This document shows, one piece after another, positions 10,606 to 22,680 of a stretch of 64,000 nt of DNA. A model generated the notes under the pieces. The model made no database searches. It was not told the DNA's origin and was given only the letters and a program-made list of their open reading frames with translations. Positions within the stretch are counted from its first letter, which is position 1. Each line of letters opens with the position of its first letter. The position numbers and the translations under genes were made by a program. This DNA is from Callaeas wilsoni (taxonomy: Eukaryota > Chordata > Aves > Passeriformes > Callaeidae): the NCBI GenBank assembly GCA_013398955.1, contig VWPU01004175.1, positions 1 to 64,000 of the forward strand, given 5' to 3'.

Positions 10606-13370
10606 CTTTGCATCTAAATAAACAAGCCTAAGTATTCTGAATAGGTTAGGAAACTGTGTGACCAGGATACAAAACCTGCTTCATTTAATGACCTCACTTT
10701 CTAATCAGTCAATTTTGTAATCTTTATGGTCAGGTGAAATGATATCCGGTTACAATTGCCTAATACAAAGAGTCTAGAGATAATTAGCTCCGATTCTCCA
10801 TCTTTTTATTTTTATATATTTAATTGAAAGCACTTGCACTGCTTACACATTTTCCATGTGAATAACAATAGTAATAATAACTGAGTTTATTATCTGTTAT
10901 TAATTTGGTGTCTGCCCAATACTTCATGTTTTCTATATCATAATAAATTAGCTATTGTACTGTTGTACTTCCATTGCAATTGGAGGAGATGTTTCAGATT
11001 CTGTATGGGATACTGGGAGTATGTGAGTTATCCTTGCTTCCAGAGCAGCTAGCACACAGCCATTACATCAAAGACTCTGAACACAGTGTTTTATGAAGCC
11101 TGAGTTTAAGCCAGTGGTGAGACAGTCTCATTTCTGAAGGTCCCTGAACTAGTTAAACGAAAAGTAACTGAGGCGTGTTTGACCCTGTTTCATATTCATG
11201 TCTCTGACTGCTATGTAGCTGTGCCCAGAGAGAATTATGGAACAGTCTGTGCCATCCGTACCATCTACAGTAATTTCCAAATGCAGCTCTGCAAAGTACC
11301 TTCTGTATTTACAAACATTTATTATTTTCTACTTTTCGTCTCTGCATTTCTGTCCCTTGATTTGCTGGGAATCCACGAAAATTGCATGAAAAAATTATGG
11401 CTGCTGCATTGTCCAGTAAAAAGTTTAAAGTTTAAAAGCTGCCATAGCATGATCATCTGCTTATTTTATATAAATGTTTATTATGTTCATGAAATCACTT
11501 TAATTCTGATGAAGAATTTTGATTTTTTTCTCTGTCATTTAGTAGACAAAGAAGCAAACCAACAAAGAAACTAAGAAACACCTATTTCAGATAGCCAAAT
11601 AGCTTTAAATATGAAGAATTTAATCCTGAGAGAAGAAGTTAATATATGTTAATAGATTACCTGCTTTAGGGTTGCTAAATCCTAAATAATCTGTTTGGCA
11701 AATAGTTCTCAAATGAAGTATGAACCGAGAGCTACTGCAGTAGCAGAAAATCATTCTTTGGGGTTTGTGATGTCTGCAAGTTCTAGCAGATCTCATCTGC
11801 CAGACAAATGCAGCAAATACATTTGTCATATCTGACAAGTATAAATCTTCAAGCGAGGCACACCTTTAATTTGCTGCTGAGCAACAACAGAACGTTGCGC
11901 AGGAAATTTCATGATAGCTTGAATTTAAAATTTATATTAAGGTTGGAAAGATTTTAGTGTCTCAAAGATATTACTTTAGGGGTGAATTTATGTTCTGGAA
12001 TACAGAATACTGTGTGATTTAATGCTGATTGTCTAACCTTGTGATGTGACTGGCAGAGTGGGATGGGAGTGCCGTAATTCTCAGGCACTACAGAAGGCAT
12101 GGTGTTACCCAAATCCCAATGGAACTCCATTGAATTGATGAAATGACTGGGAAGGCCTAATTAAAGCTGTTCAGCTCAAAGGTATTGATGTATTACATCT
12201 ATTGTGGTTTCGTTCAATAGGTCTACCCAAGAATGCTGGCATGCCTGTAAAGTCAACTAAACAAATTGCGTAAATAATGCTGGAAAGTAAGAGACACCTG
12301 TGGAATCAAAGCTGAATCATGGAAAATCCAACAGGCTGCCCTTTGAGCTTATTTTCATACAATATTATATAAAAACAAATATTGCTTATATCTTATCAAG
12401 TGAGAAAAGACAGACTGTAGTACTGAAAATGGTTATGCATTTAGCAAGCATACATCTGCTTCTGCCATTCAAAATTAAAATTCCTGAATATTAAAAGCTT
12501 CTTCAGAGATTGGTTCCCTTTCTATGATTAAAATATCTCTGAATAGTATATCCATTATAATGAACAGGAATTCTAGCTGTAAGGTGTTTCATTTATGTCT
12601 GAGTTTTTTGGGCAATAAGTTGTTGAAATCTGGTATTTTTTTAAACTATTTCAACAGGAATATGTAACTTCAAACTTATTTATATTTTGGCTGCACAGTT
12701 TGAGCTGAAAACTGATACAAAAAATAATCTGGCATATTCTGCTGGTGAGTAGTGAGTTCAGCAAAATATATAGAATGTGAAATACCAGTACAATTCAAAA
12801 AAAGAGACTGAATTAATTTGCTTGTCTTTGTCTACAAGAAATTGGATAAGCCTCATCAAAACTTATAAAATATCAAACTTTAATTTAATACTTAGACTCA
12901 TAGAAATGTTAAAACACTTCTGCTTACTGTTTAAAACAAGTATATGGGTTATTTTATTCTTTATAACTTAGCAATTAATAGAAAAAGAAAACTATTATAA
13001 AAATAGTTAGCCTGAAAATGAGAAAAAATTCTTTCATTTCAAATAGACCATCTGTGGCATCTTCAGGCTTAATTTTTGTGCTTGTTAATCTAAAAACTTT
13101 ATATATGGACATTTTGCTTCAATGTAATCAGGCTGTTCTTGCTTTTTTTTTTTAATGTAAAACTGAAAAATTCATGATTTCCCTAGCTCTTCTGTGAAAT
13201 GTATTAAAGAATTCTAGGTCTTGATCTCTATAGGTAACTTGGGTGAATTTATAAGTCTCTTAAAATAGGATGCATGAATGAACCTGACAGGAAATTTAAA
13301 AATAAAATTAATAGAAGGTATGATGATTTTTTTTTTTCTCTTCCTGAGGCATGGATTTCTTCTTTCAGAG
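10606..13370. other. AT-rich unique DNA, no gene seen
   Basis: No repeat or gene recognised. The longest frame is 131 codons at 11179-11574 on the plus strand. It is rich in F, L, C and I, matches no family I know, has no start context or splice framing, and is best taken as chance. Confidence 0.55.
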
Positions 13371-13716
13371 GGGGATTGAGTGCACTCTCAGACATTTTGC
13401 AGATGACATCAAGTTGGGCAGGAGTGTTGATCTGCTGAAGGGCAGGAAGGCTCTGCAGAAGGAACTGGACAGCCTGGATCAGTGGGCTGAGGCCAACGGT
13501 ATGACACACAATAAGAAGTAGTGCTGGGTCCTGTACTTGGGTCAAAACAACCATGTGCAAAACTACAGGGTGGAGGAAGAGTGGCTGGAAAGATTCCCAG
13601 TGGGAAAGGACCTGGAGGTGCTGGTTGATAGATGCTGCACATGAGCCAGCATGTGCCCAGGAGGTTAAGAAGACCAATGCCATCCTGGCTTGTGTCAGAA
13701 GCAGTGTGGCCAGAAC
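13371..13716 (+). mobile_element. CR1 LINE internal fragment carrying the reverse-transcriptase FADD box
   Basis: Translation in the local frame starts G-I-E-C-T-L and then gives F-A-D-D-I-K-L-G at about 13393-13416. This is the catalytic YXDD-type box of CR1 reverse transcriptase, normally FADDTKLGG. Conserved text follows ([23 protein letters not shown]), then a stop, and then damaged sequence up to CAGTGTGGCCAGAAC. The element lacks both the 5' part and the 3' UTR and tail, which is unusual for a direct CR1 insertion and suggests later deletion. Minus-strand frames of 160-164 codons here are its reverse shadows. Confidence 0.88.
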
Positions 13717-16700
13717 GATGAGAGTCTGACAAGAAAGAGACAAATTCTACTGGTGGACACAAAATAGATAAACAGTATTTCTGAAAGTACAGGCTAATAA
13801 GAGACTCATCTAAAACAGGCCTGTGGAATACGTAAGGAAAACTTTTAATGACTATACTGAAAGAGACTTTGGAATGATACCAAATAGTCATGCACTTTTG
13901 CAGATACTGCTATATATGGTCACTATGTGCTAGAGCTGTATATTTTTCTAAGATAAGACATGTTTTATGTAGTCTTCACTTTTAAGCACAAGAGCTGCTC
14001 TGAGCCTTCATGTAGAAACATATTCTCACTCATATGGAAATAATCATTTCTTTGTAGAATGCCAGATCTGCACCTATTTAAAAGCCAGTAGGAAGAAAAA
14101 GGTCTTTTTGATTTTTAGTGGCCGCCAGTAATTTATAAATATTTTAGTATGTCTTCATAGTCATGACAAAGACTTTTATAAGGGGATAGCAATTTTGAGT
14201 TCCTCAACATATGAGTACCCAAGCAAACATACTTAAAGGAACCGTTTTTCAATTGATATTGCTTGGAATTATACTGGAATATAAGGAGGACAAAGGCCTC
14301 TTTAAAATCACCTCAAACGAGAACTTAATTAATAAAATGCCTCCTTTCTAAAGAGCTTACATTTTCAGTTTGTTGCCTCCCTCTTCTCCCCCATCTCCTT
14401 TCTCCTTTTTCTACTCCCTTTACCATAGCTGCCCCGGTTGCAAACATAATTCCACTACTGCAGTATTCAGTGAGAATCTCTGAGTCCCATCTATGCTATG
14501 AATGAAAATAATACCTCAATTTTTTTAAAAATTCTTCTAAAAAAATATTCAATTTTGACACAACTTGGTGATCAGTTCTTCATACAGCTGCTCATGTGGA
14601 AATGTGCTTATAGCACATTCTGTTTTGCAGACTTTCCTAAATGGCTCAGTAGGGGTCAGGACTCTTAGAATTACACACATAATTATTAATAAAACTGATT
14701 AGCAACTTTTCAGTTCTGTTAGCGGAATGTTATAATTGTATTTGTATCAATATTCAAGCTGTGCCAGTTCTGAACAATCCTACCTCCAGCTGAGATCACA
14801 GAAAATGATGCACAACTTCGAGCTAACATATTCTTCATCTCCACATCAAGTACAATGACACTACAGTACACACTAATGTAAAATTACTCAATAACATTTT
14901 GAAAGGTACCGTCTGCCTTTCCTTTAAACCTTTCAAGATGTACTGGTACAGTAGTGTGGCAGGGAAGGAAGAGGAGAGAGAAGGCAGAATTAGAATTTCA
15001 TTTTATTCAAAACATTTTTTTCAAATTTCAGTCAGAGGGCTTTCATGCTTCTGACCTTGTCTAAATAAGCCACTCACCACATGACCCAAGTTTAATTAAA
15101 TCAATTCATTTAAGGTTTGTCACTTAAAGGTGTTATACTGTGCTGTTTTTTATATATTCAGTTTGAACAATTTTTCACTTCCATGCAATAATGTTTCAAA
15201 AATAAGGTTGTTTATGAACATCCTAGCTGTCACCTGTCATTGAAAAATTGCTTCCAAAGTGCAGCCAATTAGATTAATATTTATGTTTATTCACACTTAT
15301 TAGATCCTCCGAAAACTAACTAGAAAGTTTTTTCCTTGCGTGTTTCTCCTTCACAAAACATGAGTCAGAAAGTCACTCGCATTGCCCCGTTGCTCAGCTC
15401 ATTCCCTAAGGACCCTCTTCAAAACAGGGAAATAAAACTCCACTCTATCATGCAGAGTAAACCCCCAATGCACCATGCAAAAGTCTAATAGGAATGTCTT
15501 TCAAATAACCACAGCTGCACAGAGAGTGTCCATTTTATATTGACAGTGATTTGGTGACGATCACAGAGCAATAATTAACCTTGCTTTGACAACGTTTTTT
15601 TTTTCTTATTTGCATTACAGGTCAGCAACTGAATGATACCTGTCAAACTTTATATGATCACATCTGAGTAAATAATGATTTCTGCATGCCAGGCTTTGCT
15701 TGAGAGTATTTCTGTCTGAGAAATGCCGGCAGCAAAAAGCCCATTAAGTGCTTCCACCCACTGTTCTTATATAATTCTCTGTATCTTTGCTCTCCGGGCT
15801 GACAGGGAGCAGCAGGGACACAAGCCATTTGTTACAGGCTTCACATTGCTGTGGGTTAGAGTCTACTCAGTCACATCACATGGCACAATGCAACCTAAGG
15901 TATTAGCACATGCAATGGACTCATCTTTGCTTAAGAAATATAAGATGACATCATGGCAATTTTTTTTATTTCTTGAAATAGGCAGCCGCTTCTGCACAAT
16001 GCAAAACTGAAATAAAAAAGTAAATTAGAAAACAAAAACCCTCACCTCTAAGTTTCCAACAGCTGTGCTACGGATTTTTTCCTATATTATAAAGATGCTT
16101 CGTGCTAGAATAATGATGGGAAATTACTGGTTGCCTAGTCATGGGTGCTTCAATAAGTCTCACTTTCATTTACAGGCAATGTGTGCCTCTGGCTTACAGT
16201 AAATCCATGTGGGGAAGAATTACATCCCTGTCACATTGGTACACAAAAGAACTTAGAGAATACATGTGAACTGCCAACAATTTCTCAAGAGGTTCAGGTG
16301 ACTTACTGAAATACTTAACACTAACTCTTACAATGCGTATTTATTTCTTCCTTTAAAATCTCATTCCCCACAGCAAATACATTTAGGCATATTAGTAAGT
16401 GGCCAAAACCAGAACTGTTAATTCTACCAACTAATCCTATGGATTTTACTGCAGTGGGATTTAGCCCTGTACCATTCATGATTAATATTTGACTCTTCAA
16501 AATAAAACCCCCAGTTGTCAAAGCTAATCAAAGTATAAACTTTTTCAGATTTTTTCTTCAGTCCCAAGTTCTCAAAAGCAAATATTAAAATAGATAAAAT
16601 GATTACAACTATCTTAGAACAAGGTAGGTGGACATGAGTTTCATGTAATTTTATATAAATGAAAATTGGTCCATTTAATTTATCTTTACAAAACTTCTCA

Positions 16701-17394
16701 TTTCATTGAACAACGCTTGAATCCAGAGTCAATGTCATTGAAGTCAATGGTATAGATTGCTGTTTGGAATTTGATCTTTTTCAGATACAGATTTGTTTGA
16801 TATTTATTGATACATATTTTTTTGTGTAAAATAGGATTTTATGGATCAGATGTTTTCTACTCACTGAAATGCATTAGTGAGAATGGCATAATAGACTCCA
16901 GAGACTTATTTGGTTATCTGAATACAAGGATACCTACTGCACTTTGAAACACCCTTGAGTCTCCCTTCAGATCTACAGCTGCTGCTCCAAGAATTCAGAA
17001 ATCTCAATGCCAGCATTCAATAGGTGCCTTATACCTATATACAGTGATTCGGCACATCTTGTGTCTGTCAGAACTTTTGTGCATTTCTCAGATGCCTTAT
17101 CACATCTCAGCTCAAGATCCCTGTGTTTTAGTGCATGACTCAAGTCATATTTCCTTTGCTTACACAGGGAATTTACATACGTGGCTCACATGTTGATACA
17201 CAAAATGCGCATGGATATCTGAATTTGGCTCTAAACCATATTTGTCTGTACTGTAAAAGGTATCCTTGTAAAAGACTGTTGTGAGGAGTTGTAAGACTGG
17301 ATAAAGGATGAAATACTACCTTAACTCCGCAACAGGAGCTGTGGTTCTCAATCTAACTCAATCAAGCTTATGTAGTTTCATTTGTATGTTTAAG
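13717..17394. other. AT-rich unique DNA, no gene seen
   Basis: No recognisable gene or repeat. Sequence complexity is normal. Candidate conserved noncoding DNA cannot be judged without other genomes. Confidence 0.5.
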
Positions 17395-17870
17395 TGTTGT
17401 GGTTTAGCAATGGTATTTCCAAATGTAGTATTCCTACTCAAGCACTCCAGACTGTATTCCACTCACTCACTCCCCTTTCTCCCTATCTCTCTCCCTGCAG
17501 CAGGCTGCACAGAGAACTGAGGGCACAAAATGTAAAAATCATGAGCTGAGATAAGAAGAATTTACTAGAAAGAGCAATGAAATAAGAAACCCACAGTAAC
17601 AGCACCAATATTAGTAAAAGAATGTACAACAGAGGTGAGTGATTCACATCTGAATGCTCACCATGTGGAAGCCAGCAATACCCCAGCATCTCCACCACGC
17701 TACCCAAGCAGAAAGGATCTCTTCCCCCTGCCCTTGTGCATGATGTGAGGTGGTACAGAGTAACCTCAGGGTTCCAGCCATGCCCCTCCTTCTATTGCAA
17801 AAATTCACCCTGTTGTAACCAGGAGTTACACAGCAATAATTCTTACCTCCTTCCAAAATTATTTGTGCCT
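17395..17870 (-). mobile_element. ERV LTR, minus orientation, right end uncertain
   Basis: The plus strand starts TGTTGTGGTTTAGC, the reverse complement of an avian LTR end of the type GCTAAACCACAACA. It continues with CACTCACTCCCCTTTCTCC, then ATGAGCTGAGATAAGAAG, then TGCTCACCATGTGG, which on the minus strand reads as the usual R/U5 text of this LTR group (TCTTATCTCAGCTCATGA and so on). Farther right, near 17740, GCATGATGTGAGGTGGTACA corresponds to the U3 area, but the TATA box is damaged or lost. The inner border with the next, oppositely oriented LTR lies somewhere between about 17830 and 17890. The frames on both strands here are not genes. Confidence 0.7.
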
Positions 17871-17879
17871 CGATTTAGC

Positions 17880-18323
17880 AGAATATATAATGGTGTTTTG
17901 TTGTTGCTTTGTGGTGCTTACTCCAAGTCAAGAACTTTTCAGGTTCCCATGCTTTGCCAGCAAGCAGGTGCACAAGATGTTGATAGGGAGCACACCTGGA
18001 CAGGTGACCCAAACTGACCAAAAGGATATTAGATATTCCATGCCATAGAATGTCACATTCAGTGTATAAACTGGGGGGAGTTGGTTGTGAGGGATTGATC
18101 TCTGCTCAGGGACGGGCTGTGCAATGATCAAGGAGTGGTGAGCATATGTACTCTGCATCACTAATCTGCATCACTTGGCTTTTATTCCTTTTCTCTCTAT
18201 TTTTTTTTTAATTGTTAAACTGTTCTCATCTCAATCCATGAGTTTTACTTTTTTATCTATTTTCCTCCTATTATGAGGCTCCTGCATGGTACTTAGTTGC
18301 TGTCTGGAGTAAAACCATGACCA
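17880..18323 (+). mobile_element. ERV LTR, plus orientation, 5' truncated
   Basis: U3 text is visible from about 17895 (TGTTTTGTTGTTGCTTTGTG, then AAGTCAAGAACTTTTCAGG, then GTGACCCAAACTGACCAAAA). A TATA box, TATAAA at 18065-18070, is followed by CTGGGGGGAGTTGG, a GTGGTGAGCATATG element, a T-rich stretch, and CTCATCTCAATCCATGAG. The end reads TTAGTTGCTGTCTGGAGTAAAACCATGACCA, which corresponds to the LTR 3' end of this group. The first 60-100 bp of U3 are missing. Its subfamily differs from the left-hand copy, for example in the T-rich text after CATGAG. Confidence 0.75.
18065..18070 (+). promoter_or_regulatory. LTR TATA box
   Basis: GTGTATAAACTGG inside the plus-oriented LTR, at the expected U3/R position. 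It is the best-preserved promoter element of this pair. Confidence 0.55.
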
Positions 18324-18483
18324 TATTTTGTATGTGATTCAGTTTGATGCATAATTTAGGACTTTTAGATCAGATTAATTTCACCTAACAGGCTAGAGAT
18401 GCAGGGATTTAAAGGTAAAGGTATGTATTCATGGTGCACAGAGCTGTATAATACACATAATTTGGTGTCTAAGGTGCCTTTAT

Positions 18484-18600
18484 GGAATCATAGAATCATT
18501 TAGGTTGGAAGACACTTCTAAGATCGAGTTCAGCTGTGAATCTAATAATAAATGCCAAGTCCACCACAACTAAACCATGTTATTAAGTACCACGTATAAG
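18484..18600 (-). mobile_element. CR1 LINE, short 3' tail, reversed
   Basis: The sequence begins with AATCATAGAATCATTTAGG, the reversed CR1 tail, then GTTGGAAGACACTTCTAAGA, and continues to CCAAGTCCACCAC and AACTAAACCATGTTATTAAG. This matches the first ~110 bp of a reversed CR1 3' UTR. Similarity fades after 18600. Confidence 0.8.
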
Positions 18601-20929
18601 TAGATATTACTTCTTATAGTCAAGGACAGTCTGAATCTTGATTAAATTGCTGAACACTGGCATCTAAAGTCAACTGCGTTTTCTTAAGTTACCCTGCTTG
18701 GCTATCAGCTGCCTCTTGAGAAGATCAGGAGTCTTGTGGATATTCTGGGTCTCATTACCTATATTCGAGTATATCCAATAGTACTGTGTCCTCATGTGTG
18801 GGCAACAGAATAAGCAATCAGTTGAAAAAAGAAGTCTGCAGAGGGTAACTAAGATCTCCTTTTTTAATCACCCTTTCAAAAATCTTTCTTGCTCTGGATC
18901 TATGACAACATGGACATGTAACTTAGTCTTAAATGGGAAAGCTTAAGTGACCTAAATCTCTCACTTAGTAAAACATAACAAATCAATTGTCTTTGTGCCA
19001 GCATTTTTTTTTTTCTCTCACTGGGAAGGACTTTTGTTTTAACAGACTGAATTACTATGGCAATTCATGAATAACCATTAGTGCCATCTGGCAAGTTTTC
19101 AAGATGACTTGTTTTACTACACAATGCTTGCACTGGCTTTGATATAGTGACCTGCATAGTGTTGTTTTTGACCCAGCTTAACTGAGCAGAAACAGTACCA
19201 GAAATTGCATTACTCATTTACCTGAGAAAGCATTTTTATAAGGTGAGACAAGATAATATCATTATGTCATGATCTGAGGTTTTGTGCATCAGAAATAATA
19301 AGAAGAAATCTTCTCTGAGTCTAATTTAAACTCTTACTTGGTATGAATTCCTTCATTTTATTGCAAAGGTAACTTATAAAGTTTCAGAACTTGAGTAGAT
19401 AAGGAACTTTCTGTAAATATCAGGGCAATAAATTTCAAAACAGCATTTTTTTCTATGACAAATTATATTGTATAAGGAAGGAACCGAACCCTGATATGAT
19501 GAACTTAAGTAAAAAATTATTATTTCTTTTTTTAATAACAAAAATAATTAACTTATTTTAGCAATACAGGATATACTAATGAGCACGCGATACATGCAGT
19601 ATTAAACTCACAGGTAGGTGTCTCTGAATAGTTTGGGCAAGATCCAGAAGTTTAAGAGAGAAATCATATTTTATCAGTGCCTTGAGGGAGGTCTCATGCA
19701 TGGCTGCTTTAGTTCCTCTGAACAGAAGAATGATCTCCGGAGTCTTTAGATCCATCCTCTAGACTCTTTTAGGATGACTGAACTGTGATTCATCATATTT
19801 ACTACAGCATTAATGTGCCTGTTCCACCTCAGGGATGAGATACAACAGCAAGTTCTACTGTGTTCAATGGAAGGTTTTGGTACAGCTACATGCAAATATT
19901 GCATGAGAGTAAACCTTAATGCATACCCTTTACAACTGTTACAACAAATCAAAGTTAATTGTTCTCATTTATTTTTAAATAAAATGCATGGAGCGTGAGT
20001 ATTCAGTCAGTGTCGTAGAAAGCCACCATAGTAAGGATATAGAAAGTTTCTGTAGAGTACATTAGTAATAAAATGACCAGTCTGGATCAAATAAAGCCCT
20101 CAGCTATGCTTCATGCTTAATTACACTCAAAGTGATTCAAAGCTATTTGCTAGCTGTGTCTACTGTAATTTCTAAACTGATCTTCACAGGGCTGACAGGA
20201 TGCTAAAAAACAGCTCACACTGCTGAGCGGGATGACCAGCAGCAGTACCAGAAACTAAAGGAGTTTGCTTTTCTGTGTTTTGCTTTCACTGATGGCGATT
20301 AGCTTGTGTATGGCTTAGCTGTCAAACAGCGTAAGTCCTTCTGGTGCACTTGCAGCAGAACGGGCACGATGTGACTTGGAAGAAACCAGCTGACATAGGG
20401 TGGAATCATCTGTGAAAGGGAAGAGGTTGTTATTGGCTAGTTTTGTTAGATGTCGCAGGAAGAGAAAGAAAAGCGTCAGTCCCTGCATGGATCCTTACGG
20501 CCCTCTGGGATAGTGAGCCACTGACAATGACAAGATACCATCTGTTAAGATGCTATTCTGGAAGAAAACTGGAACTGCTGGAGGATTTCACTGCACTGCA
20601 GTGAGCAAGTGGCACATTTGGCATATCAGGGGCCCAAGCATGTCTGCAGGCAAATGTGGCCTCACACACACCAGCTTTCTGACTCAACTAGATAACAAGA
20701 GTGGTGAATCTATGATAATCATTTTAGGAATTCCATCAGTTATTCTAAACAGAAATAGCTGTGTTTAGTTAGTGATCTTCACTTCTAATATCTTCCAGGA
20801 GGAATATATTTTGTTCAGCTGGAAGTACTATAAAGATCACAGGCTTCTCTGTTATAGGTAGTCGACTTAATACTAATTGCATGTGAAAAAAAATAAATCA
20901 CATTGTCTAAGTAATCAATATCTTATGTA
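18601..20929. other. Unique DNA, no gene seen
   Basis: No recognisable repeat or gene. A slightly GC-richer patch lies at about 20160-20680; its 72-codon frame at 20550-20768 resembles nothing I know. Confidence 0.5.
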
Positions 20930-21103
20930 TTCATAGAGTCATAGAATCATAAACTGTTAAGGGGTTGGAATGGACCTTAAAGACCATCTAATCCCAACCC
21001 CCACTGCCATGTACAGGGACAACTTCTACTAAACCAGGTTATTCAAGGCCTTATCCAACCTGGCTTTGAACTCTGCCAGGGTTAGGGCAATCACAACTCT
21101 TCC
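20930..21103 (-). mobile_element. CR1 LINE, 3' tail, reversed
   Basis: TCATAGAGTCATAGAATCAT is the reversed tail. It is followed by GGTTGGAATGGACCTTAAAG, ACCAGGTTATTCAAGGCC and ACCTGGCTTTGAACTCTG, the typical reversed CR1 3' UTR. It is 5'-truncated, with about 170 bp left. Confidence 0.9.
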
Positions 21104-22444
21104 TTTTAGATACATTTCTGTGAAATTTTAATATGAACATGGCAAGCTTTCAATATTAAATCTCAAGCAAATCTATTTTATGTATATGAAACTTGGAAAA
21201 TTTCAGATAAATTAAATATGCTTGCCCAAATGAGTTGATGATTTGCAGATATATCTGCATATTGCTTTTTTTTTATCTTAGAAAAAATTCAGTTATGTCT
21301 TGTATATTTCATTATTTAAGTTTAAGGAAAATAAAATTTAATAAAATTTCAGTTCTGCCACTCCTTGTATTATAAATATCAATTAAAGAAATTCGTAGTT
21401 TCTATAGAAAAAAGCCCCAAACAACCTATATGCAGAGGATGCTAAAGAGCTTTTTATTAGGGCAGGTTTTAATTTAAGATATTGTGTAGACAGCAAGAAT
21501 AATGGCACTATCATAATTTAGACTATGATGCTATGAATTTGACTATAATCAGAGCAACAATAACAGTGAAACGTTAAAGTCCTCTCAAGCTTGAACTGCA
21601 CATTACTAATACATAATAGCATCACAAATAATTTAAAACTATGTGTTAATCTAGACAGACTGGAATAATTCTGAGCTGGACTTGCCTTTGTACTTAAACA
21701 GATCTTTGGATTCTTTCCACTGCTTGTTTTGAGGATACCCTTTGCATGTCTGAGTTTGCTAGTTTGTTTAGAGTTCACAGCTCCAAGAAATCCTGCAGCT
21801 ACATTATCAAATCTCAGATCTGTCAGCATCAGCAAAGTAGTTAATAGTGATTTTAGCAGACTGCAATAAATCATGATCTATATTGTATTTCTCTCTGTAT
21901 TTTGTTAAGATCCTCAGACCTGCTCCATATTGAACTCCAGTGAAACATTGTCCATAGATACGGTGTGACAGGAATTCCCAGAGATCAGCTGTGCAAATGG
22001 ATTTAGATTCTGGATTCAGTCAGTACAGCTCCAGTCTCCCATGGAGCTATACTGTTTTTCAAAAACTGGGGTTATGACCACAGACATCTGTTGACTAAAG
22101 GGTTATATGGAATTTTTCAATTATATTGTACCCTCATGTCACTAGATATTTTCTTTCATGTTATTCCTTTCATAAACCTGGAAGGTTGAATCTGCTGGCC
22201 AGTGGTCTCTTGCTTGCATATTGGCTCTGTTGAATTGTCTGGGCACACTTAGTGGCATCCTGTTCCAGGGGCTGATGAATTTTATCTTTAAGCACAATTT
22301 TCACAAAGCTAAAAATGTGACTGATGAGATGCCATTTTGTTGACTTGCTGTAAACTACTTAATTTGTGGCAGGAAAAAACCCCACACGTCTTTATTTTGC
22401 ATGCTTCTTTAGTCATTTTTTCATAATGGTAATAGTGGTTGTAG

Positions 22445-22462
22445 TAATAATAATAATAATAG
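22445..22462. repeat. Short (AAT)n microsatellite
   Basis: Six uninterrupted AAT-type units, GTAATAATAATAATAATAG, next to a CAACAATAACA run. Confidence 0.7.
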
Positions 22463-22561
22463 CAACAATAACATATCAACAAAATATGCAGCCAAAATCC
22501 TAATTTTCTATTATCCCTTGAGGCATATAATAGTCTATATAATTCTCTTCTGGAAACAGGC

Positions 22562-22680
22562 AGATGGAGACAGCAGACAAGGGAACAGAAAGGGAAGGAA
22601 GAAGGAAAAGGAGATAAGAGAATAGAATGTAAAGAGGGAGGGAAAGTGAAAAAGAAGATAATAGGTAAAAATCTATACAA
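22562..22680. repeat. Purine-rich low-complexity tract
   Basis: About 115 bases on the plus strand are overwhelmingly A and G (AGGGAAGGAAGAAGG, AAGAGGGAGGGAAAG and similar) with only scattered pyrimidines. The minus-strand 127-codon frame across it is a low-complexity artefact. Confidence 0.75.

Noticed and set aside
11179..11574. 131-codon plus-strand frame in unique DNA
   Set aside because: Low-complexity hydrophobic composition, no known motif, no splice or promoter context; frames of this size are expected by chance in 64 kb.
13249..13891. Two overlapping minus-strand frames of 160-164 codons
   Set aside because: They are the reverse reading of the CR1 RT fragment, which reads sensibly (FADD box) on the plus strand.
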